This document shows positions 31,591 through 38,268 of a DNA stretch of 38,268 bases, piece after piece. The notes under the pieces are model-generated. The model was given only the letters and a program-made list of their open reading frames with translations. It had not been told where the DNA came from and searched no databases. Source of the DNA: Rhodococcus sp. KRD197 (GTDB taxonomy: Bacteria; Actinomycetota; Actinomycetes; Mycobacteriales; Mycobacteriaceae); assembly GCF_017168235.1 (NCBI RefSeq), contig NZ_JABFAO010000088.1, forward strand, positions 1 through 38,268, written 5' to 3'. Numbering within the stretch: the stretch's first letter is position 1; every line of letters begins with the position of its first letter. Made by a program: the position numbers and the translations under genes.

Positions 31591-32965
31591 GAGCGACCTG
31601 TTCGGTTCGCACGAGCGTTTCATCCCGTTCGGGCACTATTCGATCCGCTGCGACGAAAACCAACAGCACGACGAATACCATCGTGACCGGGGCATGTGTG
31701 ACGACGGGGAAGTCCAACTGCAGTGCGACGATGGCGAATCCGACAAAGGCCGCTCCCGTGACGCCCGATTCCCACGGGGACCTTCGTGCATTGCGGTGTG
31801 CGACAACGGCACCCGCGACGAGTACGAGCAGGAACGCGATGCCGACCAGAATTCCGCCGCGGTAGATCGACACGAGGGGCGAGTTGGCGACGTAGTTGGC
31901 GTTGTACCCGGCCACTTCGTCGGTGAACTCCGCGATACCCCAGCCTTTACCGAAGAGCCAGTGTCCGCTCATTGCCGCTGGGTAGTCGGCGAGAGCGGCG
32001 GCGCGATCGGTGGTGCCCTTGTCGTCCGATCCGAACGAGTTCAAGATCCGATCTCCCACGGCAGGGACGGTCAATGCGCCGGCGGCGAGCGCGATACCAC
32101 CGGCGAGAATGCCGAAGCGGGCGTCGGTGCGAAGCCGCTGAAACGCGAGGTACACGAGAACTGCGACGACGACCGAGAACAATGCACTGCGGCTCAAGGT
32201 CACCACGAGCGCGCCACCGAGTACTGCGGAGAACATCAGGCGCGGCCAGCCGCGCAGCAGCGCCAGGGCAAGCGCCAGGCCGACGAAGGTGAAGATGCCG
32301 GCGACGTTGGGGTCGACGTACGTGCCGGTCAAACGAACCACCTGCGTCAGACCGTCCGAGTAGAACCGTAGATGAGTCCCTATGGTTCCCACCGTTCCGT
32401 ACCCGATCGGAGACAGGTAGTTCATCCATGCGCCGGACTTGTCGAGGAAGAACATAGCGAGAGCGAATGCTGCGCCCAATCCGACGCCGTAGACGAATAC
32501 CCGACCGAAGCGCTGTAGATCCGAGCGAGGAAGTCGCATGAGTGGGAAAACCACGGAGGTTGCCAGCAGCCACTTGACGAACTCTGTGTAGTCCGAGAAC
32601 CCCACGGCCGTCGCGATTACGGACAGCAGCGAGGTGCCTATGAGTGCGTACAGGGCGAGTTCGATGGGGTCCGTTCTACCCAACTCGACGGGATGGAGCA
32701 GGGTCGATACCCAGATCATCAGAACGAGGATCAGCACGATCGGCAGAGGTAGACCCGGAACCACCGCGAACGGGGCGGCGCCGAGCACGAAAGCAAGCGC
32801 GAGAAAAGGCCATTGCGGCGAACAGATGGCGACTGCCAACGCACCCAGGCCACCGATCACCAGGACACCCAAGAACATCAGCGGCGGCTTCCCGCTGCCG
32901 AGAGCAATGCCGATGATCAATGGCAGTACGAGCACCAATAGCGCCGGCGTCAGAATCCGTGTCAT
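31583..32965 (-). CDS. O-antigen ligase / polymerase family membrane protein (Wzy/WaaL-like)
   Basis: A 460-residue protein with about 12 hydrophobic helices and a long extracytoplasmic loop (GYGTVGTIGTHLRFYSDG, RLTGTYVDPNVAG), the hallmark of the O-antigen ligase/polymerase family. LSRSALFSVVVAV follows as in Wzy-type proteins. It probably polymerises lipid-linked repeat units or ligates the chain to an acceptor; the two cannot be told apart by sequence. Its start overlaps the upstream glycosyltransferase's stop (ATGA). Confidence 0.85.
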   Translation of the reverse strand: MTRILTPALLVLVLPLIIGIALGSGKPPLMFLGVLVIGGLGALAVAICSPQWPFLALAFVLGAAPFAVVPGLPLPIVLILVLMIWVSTLLHPVELGRTDPIELALYALIGTSLLSVIATAVGFSDYTEFVKWLLATSVVFPLMRLPRSDLQRFGRVFVYGVGLGAAFALAMFFLDKSGAWMNYLSPIGYGTVGTIGTHLRFYSDGLTQVVRLTGTYVDPNVAGIFTFVGLALALALLRGWPRLMFSAVLGGALVVTLSRSALFSVVVAVLVYLAFQRLRTDARFGILAGGIALAAGALTVPAVGDRILNSFGSDDKGTTDRAAALADYPAAMSGHWLFGKGWGIAEFTDEVAGYNANYVANSPLVSIYRGGILVGIAFLLVLVAGAVVAHRNARRSPWESGVTGAAFVGFAIVALQLDFPVVTHAPVTMVFVVLLVFVAADRIVPERDETLVRTEQVAHG

Positions 32966-34068
32966 GAGGCAGCCAGCCACTCGGCTACCGAGGTGTGGGG
33001 TTTGCGGTCGAACCACCTCGAGGAATTCGTTTGGAACAGCGCGTCTCCGATTGCCGTGGCTTTGTCTCGATCGAGCAGTAGTTCGCGGCACGCCGAGACG
33101 ATTTCGGCCCTTTCGGGCAGTCCGGATACCCCCAGCACTGCTTCGAGCGAACCCACCGCAGCAGGTGTACCGACGACGGGCAGGCCGCGACTGGCAGCGT
33201 CGAGGATCTTCACGCGTACGCCCCCGCCGGTCATGATGGGTGCCACCAGGGCTCGGCAACTGTCGAGGAAGGCGTCGAGGTCGTCGACGAACCCGAGATC
33301 GCGCACGCCGTCGGGTAGGTCGCGTTGTTTCGCGGATGTATCCGGGCTCCCGACTATGCACAGCTCTGCACCGTCGATCCCGCGCGCGATATCGGGCCAC
33401 CACTGGAGCAGTATCTCGAAAGCCTCCTGATTGGGCGGCCATTGGCGATCTCCGAGGAAGACCAGTCGGCGCGAGGATCCAGCTACGTCCACCTGCTTCT
33501 TCGGCGGGAGCGTGAGGTCGAGCCAGTGTGCGCGGGAAATTCCTGCGTTGCGGTAGAACTCGGCCTCCTCCTCGTCGTAGGTCCCGACGGTGTATGCGCC
33601 ACGCGCCACCCGCAGTTCGTCCCGCAGGATCCGCCTCGAATCGAGCTTGCCGACGATTCCGCGGGTGGCTCCCCACACCAGTGTCTCGGACACGACGGTG
33701 TTGACGGCGAGTGGAACCGTACCGGCCTTGTCGGAGCGCAGGAACGGTTCGCCGAGGTACGTGTGATCTGCGACGAAGACATCGGACTCGGATTCGTTGA
33801 TCGCGTCGACGAGTCCGTCGAGATCGAATCGGGTGTGCACCAGGGACCGGCGAGCCTTGACACTACGGAGTGCGAGTCCGGCGAGGTCGACCTCGCGCTT
33901 GGCTACGCGTCGGTGACCGTCCTTGGTCGATTCCGGTGTGGCGGACAGGCAGATGACACGAACATCGAACGACGAGCGGGCCATGTCCATCACAAGCTTT
34001 GCCATGGTCAGGTCACCGGTAGATTCGTGGCTTGGGTCCTTCGCCAGGAGAAACGTTGCTTTCTTCAC
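32962..34068 (-). CDS. Family 4-type glycosyltransferase
   Basis: A 368-residue GT-B protein beginning with GTG: VKKATFLLAKDPSHES. LVFLGDRQWPPNQEAFEILL starts the nucleotide-sugar-binding lobe, and TGGGVRVKILDAASRGLPVVGTPAAVGSLE is the conserved E-x7-E-like glycosyltransferase region. It adds a sugar to a growing lipid-linked chain at the cytoplasmic face. GTG 34068 is preceded by AAAGGAGG and overlaps the flippase stop (GTGA). Confidence 0.86.
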   Translation of the reverse strand: MKKATFLLAKDPSHESTGDLTMAKLVMDMARSSFDVRVICLSATPESTKDGHRRVAKREVDLAGLALRSVKARRSLVHTRFDLDGLVDAINESESDVFVADHTYLGEPFLRSDKAGTVPLAVNTVVSETLVWGATRGIVGKLDSRRILRDELRVARGAYTVGTYDEEEAEFYRNAGISRAHWLDLTLPPKKQVDVAGSSRRLVFLGDRQWPPNQEAFEILLQWWPDIARGIDGAELCIVGSPDTSAKQRDLPDGVRDLGFVDDLDAFLDSCRALVAPIMTGGGVRVKILDAASRGLPVVGTPAAVGSLEAVLGVSGLPERAEIVSACRELLLDRDKATAIGDALFQTNSSRWFDRKPHTSVAEWLAAS

Positions 34069-35243
34069 TGTAGTGCCTCCTTTCGAGCGGACTTGCGAGG
34101 GCGACGGACCGGGCCGTAGATCGCGTGTCGGTAGAAGAGAACCATTGCGAATTCGCAATAGACACAGGCAATGGCGGCTCCGTACCCACCGAACTTGTAT
34201 GCCAGTAGAATCACCGAGATCACTTTGACCACTGCGATTGCCGCGGTGGCCTTTACCCGCAGAGCGTCGCGGTGTTGAAGCGAAAGAATGACGGTGTAGA
34301 CGTACGTGATCGAGCGGGCAAAGACGAACAACGCGAGAATCAGAGCAACGTAGCCGACGTCGTCGGCGCCGCCCCACACGAGGATGCCGACGCCGACCAG
34401 TGCCATCACCGCCGCCGTCGTCGATGCCACCCGAAGTATGTGCTTGGCGGGAGGTGCGGAATCGAGGTGCCCGTCCGCGACGCGCAGCGTGTTGACGAAG
34501 GTATTGGCGTAGTTCTGGCCGATCGAGGCGATGGCGAGCGCGGTGACGCTGGCGACCGAATAGTACCCGGCCACATCGTTTCCGGCGACAGCGCCGATGA
34601 TCAAGACGTCACCCGACGCATAGGCCGCTGCGGCGAAGGCCTCGGCGGACAGCAGCAGGAATTCGCGTCGCGGACCGGGGAACTGGGGAGTGCGTCCGGG
34701 AACGTACCGCAGGGTGCTAGCCCAGATGGCGAGGTACGGGAGCAGATACAGGCTGCTCGAGACGAACAGGCTGGGAGACTCGGCGATGTACAGGTAGGAG
34801 CCGCCCAGCCCGATCGCGACGAGCTGGCGGATGGCGTCGAAACGCATGGTGATGTCCGGTCGGCTCGCACGCAGGTACTGAGATTTGAAGGTGTTGAACA
34901 GCAGTTCGCCCGCCGCGACGATCAGGGCGAAACCGGCTATGTACCAGTGTAGGTAGACGACTACACCGACGGCGCCGACGAGTGTCCCGAACAGCACTCG
35001 GGCGCAACGCTCGCGCTGGTAGTCCTCCTCGGAAATGCGCATCGACCGGATGTAGAACGCATTGTCCAGCGGAGCGTTGAGCAGTGCAGCACCGGCGAAT
35101 CCCATTGCGTAGATGCCGTACTGATCGATGCCGAGGGAGTGAATCATCGCGGCGGTCCACACGAGCCCGAACACGCGGCCGCCGTAGCTCCAGAAGGATG
35201 CCAGTCCGGCTCGCACGAAGTTGTTCTCGGGCAGATACTTCAT
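34065..35243 (-). CDS. Wzx-like polysaccharide flippase
   Basis: A 392-residue membrane protein with about ten helices, beginning MKYLPENNFVRAGLASFWSYGGRVFGLVW, the N-terminal pattern of MOP-superfamily flippases of the Wzx type. It should move lipid-linked oligosaccharide across the cytoplasmic membrane. The ATG at 35243 is 4 bases after the upstream stop and its stop overlaps the next GTG, so the genes are coupled. C-terminal tail basic (RRPRKSARKEAL). Confidence 0.85.
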   Translation of the reverse strand: MKYLPENNFVRAGLASFWSYGGRVFGLVWTAAMIHSLGIDQYGIYAMGFAGAALLNAPLDNAFYIRSMRISEEDYQRERCARVLFGTLVGAVGVVVYLHWYIAGFALIVAAGELLFNTFKSQYLRASRPDITMRFDAIRQLVAIGLGGSYLYIAESPSLFVSSSLYLLPYLAIWASTLRYVPGRTPQFPGPRREFLLLSAEAFAAAAYASGDVLIIGAVAGNDVAGYYSVASVTALAIASIGQNYANTFVNTLRVADGHLDSAPPAKHILRVASTTAAVMALVGVGILVWGGADDVGYVALILALFVFARSITYVYTVILSLQHRDALRVKATAAIAVVKVISVILLAYKFGGYGAAIACVYCEFAMVLFYRHAIYGPVRRPRKSARKEALQ

Positions 35244-35247
35244 GGCT

Positions 35248-36327
35248 CTACAGCTTCGCCCATGCCGATACGAACGGCAGCACACACTTGTCGATGGTCC
35301 GTGCGCTGCGCAACTCGCGGACCTCGTCCTCGATCTTGTTCTGGGCGAACTCGTCTCGTAGCACGGTGTTGGCCTCGGTGGCGATGGCGTCGATACCTCC
35401 GTCGACGCCGATGGCGCCGCCCTCGGTCGCCATCTCCGCGAGCGAGCCGTCGAGAATGCAGATGATCGGTGTGTTGTAGGCGAAGGATCGGCTGACCGCA
35501 CTCGATGCCGCGAACGCCTTGCCGTACGGGTTGTCTTTCGAGTAAGGGACTACGAGGAACCGAATGGAGCCGAAGAAGGCGTCCTCCTCCTCGTCGTTGA
35601 CCTCGCCGAGAACTGTCACGCCGTCGATTGGGTCGAGTGACTCGGTGCCTCGCCCAGCGACGACGATGCCGATATCGTCGTCGAGTTGCTCGCGCAGCCG
35701 ACCGATCAGGTCGAAGCCCTTGCCCTTGTAGACGTGACCGAACATGCCGACCGCACGTGGACGATCGATCAGCGCGGGCAACTCGTCCCTCGGCGGCACG
35801 AAGATGCGCGAGGCGATGGCCGTGGAGTCTTTCATCTTGATCTGCACGTTGTCGGCGCCGACGGTGGTGAGGGCAAAGAGGGTGCGACCCTTGGTGACTC
35901 GGCGCTGCAACCACGTCGTCAACGGCCGGGTGGGATAGTGCACAGCGTGGTGCAGGAGTCGGTACCGGTAGAGAAGCTTGGTCTTGAACGGCCACCACAC
36001 CGGGTACGGAGCGTCGTGGATAGTGGAGGTCACGGGGATTCGGGCGGGCAGCCATGATCCCCAGAACGTCGCTTGCGAGCCGGCGCTCTGCTCGAAGTGG
36101 ACGAGAATCGGCCCCTTCTTTTCGAGTTCGAGAACGACGCGGCGGATCTCACGGACGGCTGCGACTACCTCCGCCACCGATTCGTTCCCGTCGGCGGTAA
36201 TGCGGTAGTCGGTCACTGATTCGAACTGAGGCGACACTGCTGCCACGAAGTCGTCGGCGTAGTCGCCCACGCCGCTCCTGCCCGCTGCAGGCGCAATGTA
36301 GATGAGATGTGTTCCGGAAAGATCCAT
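35248..36327 (-). CDS. GT4-like glycosyltransferase
   Basis: A 359-residue GT-B protein. IYIAPAAGRSGVGDYADDF is the N-terminal glycine-rich acceptor loop; GMFGHVYKGKGFDLIGRL and VVAGRG start the donor lobe; VVPYSKDNPYGKAFAASSAVSRSFAYNTPIIC carries the family's C-terminal donor-site region. It adds a sugar to the lipid-linked repeat. 15 bases separate it from the upstream acyltransferase gene. Confidence 0.84.
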   Translation of the reverse strand: MDLSGTHLIYIAPAAGRSGVGDYADDFVAAVSPQFESVTDYRITADGNESVAEVVAAVREIRRVVLELEKKGPILVHFEQSAGSQATFWGSWLPARIPVTSTIHDAPYPVWWPFKTKLLYRYRLLHHAVHYPTRPLTTWLQRRVTKGRTLFALTTVGADNVQIKMKDSTAIASRIFVPPRDELPALIDRPRAVGMFGHVYKGKGFDLIGRLREQLDDDIGIVVAGRGTESLDPIDGVTVLGEVNDEEEDAFFGSIRFLVVPYSKDNPYGKAFAASSAVSRSFAYNTPIICILDGSLAEMATEGGAIGVDGGIDAIATEANTVLRDEFAQNKIEDEVRELRSARTIDKCVLPFVSAWAKL

Positions 36328-36342
36328 GGTGGTTTCTACCGT

Positions 36343-36888
36343 TCAGTACAGCATCGGCCGGAAGATGGGGTGATAGTCGAGCGTCGAAACTCGTTGTCCC
36401 ACAACTTTCGCAGGAATGCCGGCGACGATGCCCATGTCGTCCACTGAATCCCTCACCAAGGAGCACGCCCCGACGACGGCTCCGGCACCGATGGTCAACC
36501 CCTGCAACACTGTCGACCGACTCGCGATCCACGCATGGTGACCGATGTGAATGGGGGCGAGCTTGATGGCGAAATCATCGCTGTGTACAAGGTGGTGGCC
36601 GGAGATGATCTGTACATCGCTGGCGAGTACGACGTCGTCGTCGATGGTCAGGCCGCCGCGGCTGTCGAGTACACAATCGAAGCCGATGGAACAGTTGTTG
36701 CCGATGACCAGTCTATTCAGACCCAGCACCGTGGTGCCCATCATGATCGAGCTGTCGGTTCCGATGGTAGCCCCGAAGGCGCGCAGGAATCGCTGGCGGA
36801 CCCAGTGTGACGGAACGTGGGTGATGGCCCAGTTGAACAGTCGCTCGCCGAACTGCAGTCGGCGGTTGGTGGTGTACCCGTCGATCAT
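36343..36888 (-). CDS. Left-handed beta-helix acyltransferase (hexapeptide repeat)
   Basis: A 181-residue protein of the WbbJ/LacA-like kind. Hexapeptide repeats run from about residue 45 to 155 (IGTDSSIMMGTTVLG, IGNNCSIGFDCVLD, IDDDVVLASDVQI, IGAGAVVGACSLV), and ISGHHLVHSDDF supplies the catalytic His candidate. It O- or N-acetylates a sugar, probably a residue of the polymer. Overlaps the upstream dehydratase gene by ATGA. Confidence 0.87.
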   Translation of the reverse strand: MIDGYTTNRRLQFGERLFNWAITHVPSHWVRQRFLRAFGATIGTDSSIMMGTTVLGLNRLVIGNNCSIGFDCVLDSRGGLTIDDDVVLASDVQIISGHHLVHSDDFAIKLAPIHIGHHAWIASRSTVLQGLTIGAGAVVGACSLVRDSVDDMGIVAGIPAKVVGQRVSTLDYHPIFRPMLY

Positions 36889-37865
36889 CGAAGAATCTTC
36901 CTCTCCATCAGCTTGACGTCGTGCTCGACCATGGCGGCCACGACGTCATGGAAGCGTTTGGTCGGTGACCATCCGAGCTCGCGGTTCGCCTTGGACGCGT
37001 CGCCGATCATTTCCGCGGAATCCGCAGGACGGTGCAAGGATTCGGCACTGGTGACGAGCTCGTCCCAGTCTTCGATGCCCGCCGCGCGGAACGCCGCATC
37101 GACGAAGTCGCGGACCGAGTGCGCCTCCCCGGTGGCGACAACGTAGTCGTCAGCGACAGGGTGCTCAGCCATGCGATATGCGGCGTCGACGTAATCAGGT
37201 GCCCAGCCCCAATCGCGGCGGGCATCCATATTGCCAAGCTCCAGACTTCGCTGACGTCCGGTGGCGATGGCGGCGACACCGGCGGTGATCTTTCGGGTGA
37301 CGAATCGCTCCGGGCGGAGCGGGGACTCGTGGTTGTAGAAGATGGCGTTGCTCGCGTGCATACCGCGTGAGCGGTAGACCTGCACCATATGGTGACTGAA
37401 TGCCTTTGTGGCTCCGTATGGAGACAGTGGGCTCACCGGGGTCTGCTCGTTCTGCGGTGACATGCCGGACCCGGCGAAGATCTCGGCGCTGGATGCGTTC
37501 ACCAACACCCGCTTCGTGCCTGTCTTTTCTTGCAGCTCGTGCAGAGCGCCCAAGATCGCCACCACGGAAATGCCGTTGACGGCAGCAGTTTCGAGCGGCT
37601 CTTGCCACGAGTATCCCACCGAGGAGATGCCCGCAAAGTGGTACACGTAGTCCGGTTCGAGCGCAAAAACGGTGTCTTTGCATGCAGATGCATCGGACAA
37701 TTCGACGGTGCGGAGCTCGAGCCCGTCGATGGCCGCGATGGACGCATTGTGATGTGAGCCCGGTTGTATTGTTCCGGTGACCTGGTAACCATCGTCGACG
37801 AGTCGACGGGCGAGGTACGTGCCGTCTTGGCCGCCGACGCCGGTGATCAGCACCCGCGCAGTCAT
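36885..37865 (-). CDS. GDP-mannose 4,6-dehydratase paralogue (NAD-dependent SDR)
   Basis: A 326-residue extended SDR. GVGGQDGTYLARRL is the dinucleotide loop, NASSAEIFAGSG the Ser/Glu active-site segment, SPYGATKAF the YxxxK, and FYNHESPLRPERFVTRKI with LELGNMDARRDWGWAPDYV the two late Gmd signatures. It therefore looks like a second Gmd rather than a Rmd- or Fcl-type reductase, although its length (326) is short for Gmd. It lies directly after gmd with ATGA overlap. Possibly it converts the Gmd product further or another GDP-sugar. Confidence 0.85.
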   Translation of the reverse strand: MTARVLITGVGGQDGTYLARRLVDDGYQVTGTIQPGSHHNASIAAIDGLELRTVELSDASACKDTVFALEPDYVYHFAGISSVGYSWQEPLETAAVNGISVVAILGALHELQEKTGTKRVLVNASSAEIFAGSGMSPQNEQTPVSPLSPYGATKAFSHHMVQVYRSRGMHASNAIFYNHESPLRPERFVTRKITAGVAAIATGRQRSLELGNMDARRDWGWAPDYVDAAYRMAEHPVADDYVVATGEAHSVRDFVDAAFRAAGIEDWDELVTSAESLHRPADSAEMIGDASKANRELGWSPTKRFHDVVAAMVEHDVKLMERKILR

Positions 37866-38268
37866 ACGCCGGCTCGATGGGCCACGTCACCGGCTCCATT
37901 TCCCGCTGCTAGCTTGGATTGTTCGTCGACGTCGTTGCGGACCATCATCTGTACCAGCTCCGGGAATTCGACCTTGGGCTTCCATCCGAGTACGTCGCGG
38001 GCCTTGGTGGCATCACCGATCAGCAGATCTACCTCGGCCGGCCGCATGAATGCAGGATCGATGTAGACGTAGTCGGTCCAGTCATCGATCCCTACCTCGG
38101 CGAACGCGATGTCGAGAAGTTCGCGGATCGAATGCGTCTCGCCGGTGGAAATCACGTAGTCGTCGGCGACCTCCTGCTGCATCATCAGCCACATCGCTTC
38201 GACGTAGTCGCCGGCGAATCCCCAGTCGCGTTTGGCGTCGAGGTTGCCCAAAGCGATCTTGTCCTGCA
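37862..38268 (-). CDS. gmd: GDP-mannose 4,6-dehydratase, N-terminus cut by window edge
   Basis: The frame is open to the right edge; about 135 C-terminal residues are present. QDKIALGNLDAKRDWGFAGD and EAMWLMMQQ then ADDYVISTGETHSIRELLDIAFAEVG are hallmarks of Gmd, which makes GDP-4-keto-6-deoxy-D-mannose from GDP-mannose, the source of D-rhamnose, 6-deoxy-talose, fucose and related sugars. IDPAFMRPAEVDLLIGDATKAR is the usual C-terminal substrate-loop. Its stop overlaps the paralogue's start. Confidence 0.92.
   Translation of the reverse strand, partial: QDKIALGNLDAKRDWGFAGDYVEAMWLMMQQEVADDYVISTGETHSIRELLDIAFAEVGIDDWTDYVYIDPAFMRPAEVDLLIGDATKARDVLGWKPKVEFPELVQMMVRNDVDEQSKLAAGNGAGDVAHRAGV

Noticed and set aside
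1..38268. CRISPR arrays, tRNA or rRNA genes, insertion sequences, integrases
   Set aside because: No regularly spaced repeats, cloverleaf-like sequence, rRNA signature or transposase-like protein was found in reading both strands; a tool search could still find a degenerate remnant.

Overview
This window looks like chromosomal DNA of a mycolic-acid actinomycete, most likely Rhodococcus or a close relative. The case rests on high G+C and strong GC3 codon bias, frequent GTG/TTG and apparently leaderless starts, many single-enzyme modules each paired with a TetR/MerR/ArsR/MarR regulator, an AlkB alkane hydroxylase, a Baeyer-Villiger-type flavoenzyme, an AurF-like diiron oxygenase, and LGFP repeats (typical of Corynebacteriales). 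No rRNA, tRNA, CRISPR array, transposase or integrase was seen. The genus is inferred, not proven.

Layout. 1-9 kb holds housekeeping and stress genes: a DUF222/13E12-type fragment cut by the left edge, TfoX-N and cupin proteins, a MerR-APC permease operon, an HSL-type esterase divergent from a ferredoxin-NADP-reductase-type protein, a CsbD/LEA-like stress protein, a small Rho-N-like protein behind a SigF/SigB-type promoter, a GPR1/FUN34/YaaH membrane protein, a DUF4188 protein and a winged-helix regulator behind a MerR-type promoter. 9-15.4 kb holds an ArsR regulator divergent from a PRISE-like reductase, a TetR divergent from a flavoprotein monooxygenase, a membrane-protein/winged-helix pair, and a secreted CocE/NonD hydrolase. 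15.5-22.3 kb is an oxidative block: TetR and AurF-like oxygenase (convergent, with matching operator-like sites), flavin amine oxidase, TetR, alkB coupled to a ferredoxin-reductase-type flavoprotein with no rubredoxin, and a DUF1304 membrane protein. 22.4-25.8 kb holds a long hairpin, a three-gene leftward operon (SUKH/SMI1-KNR4 protein, membrane-anchored protein with an apparent internal duplication, small tail-anchored protein) and a small membrane protein.

25.9-38.3 kb is a cell-surface polysaccharide locus. Nine leftward genes, mostly overlapping or a few bases apart, encode Gmd (cut by the right edge), a Gmd paralogue, a left-handed beta-helix acyltransferase, a GT4 glycosyltransferase, a Wzx-like flippase, a second glycosyltransferase, a Wzy/WaaL-type polymerase or ligase, a membrane acyltransferase-3, and a clan GH-A glycosidase. 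That glycosidase gains a Tat-lipoprotein signal only if translation starts at a CTG. Beside it lie two more secreted GH-A glycosidases; two of the three end in LGFP-type wall-binding repeats. The set suggests a Wzx/Wzy-type exopolysaccharide built from GDP-mannose-derived sugar, acylated, and trimmed by PslG-like hydrolases held at the mycolate envelope.

The strongest leads are the GH-A/LGFP polysaccharide locus with its CTG-start lipoprotein, the alkB-reductase operon lacking a rubredoxin, the matching operators of the TetR and AurF genes, and the unexplained SUKH/duplicated-domain operon.
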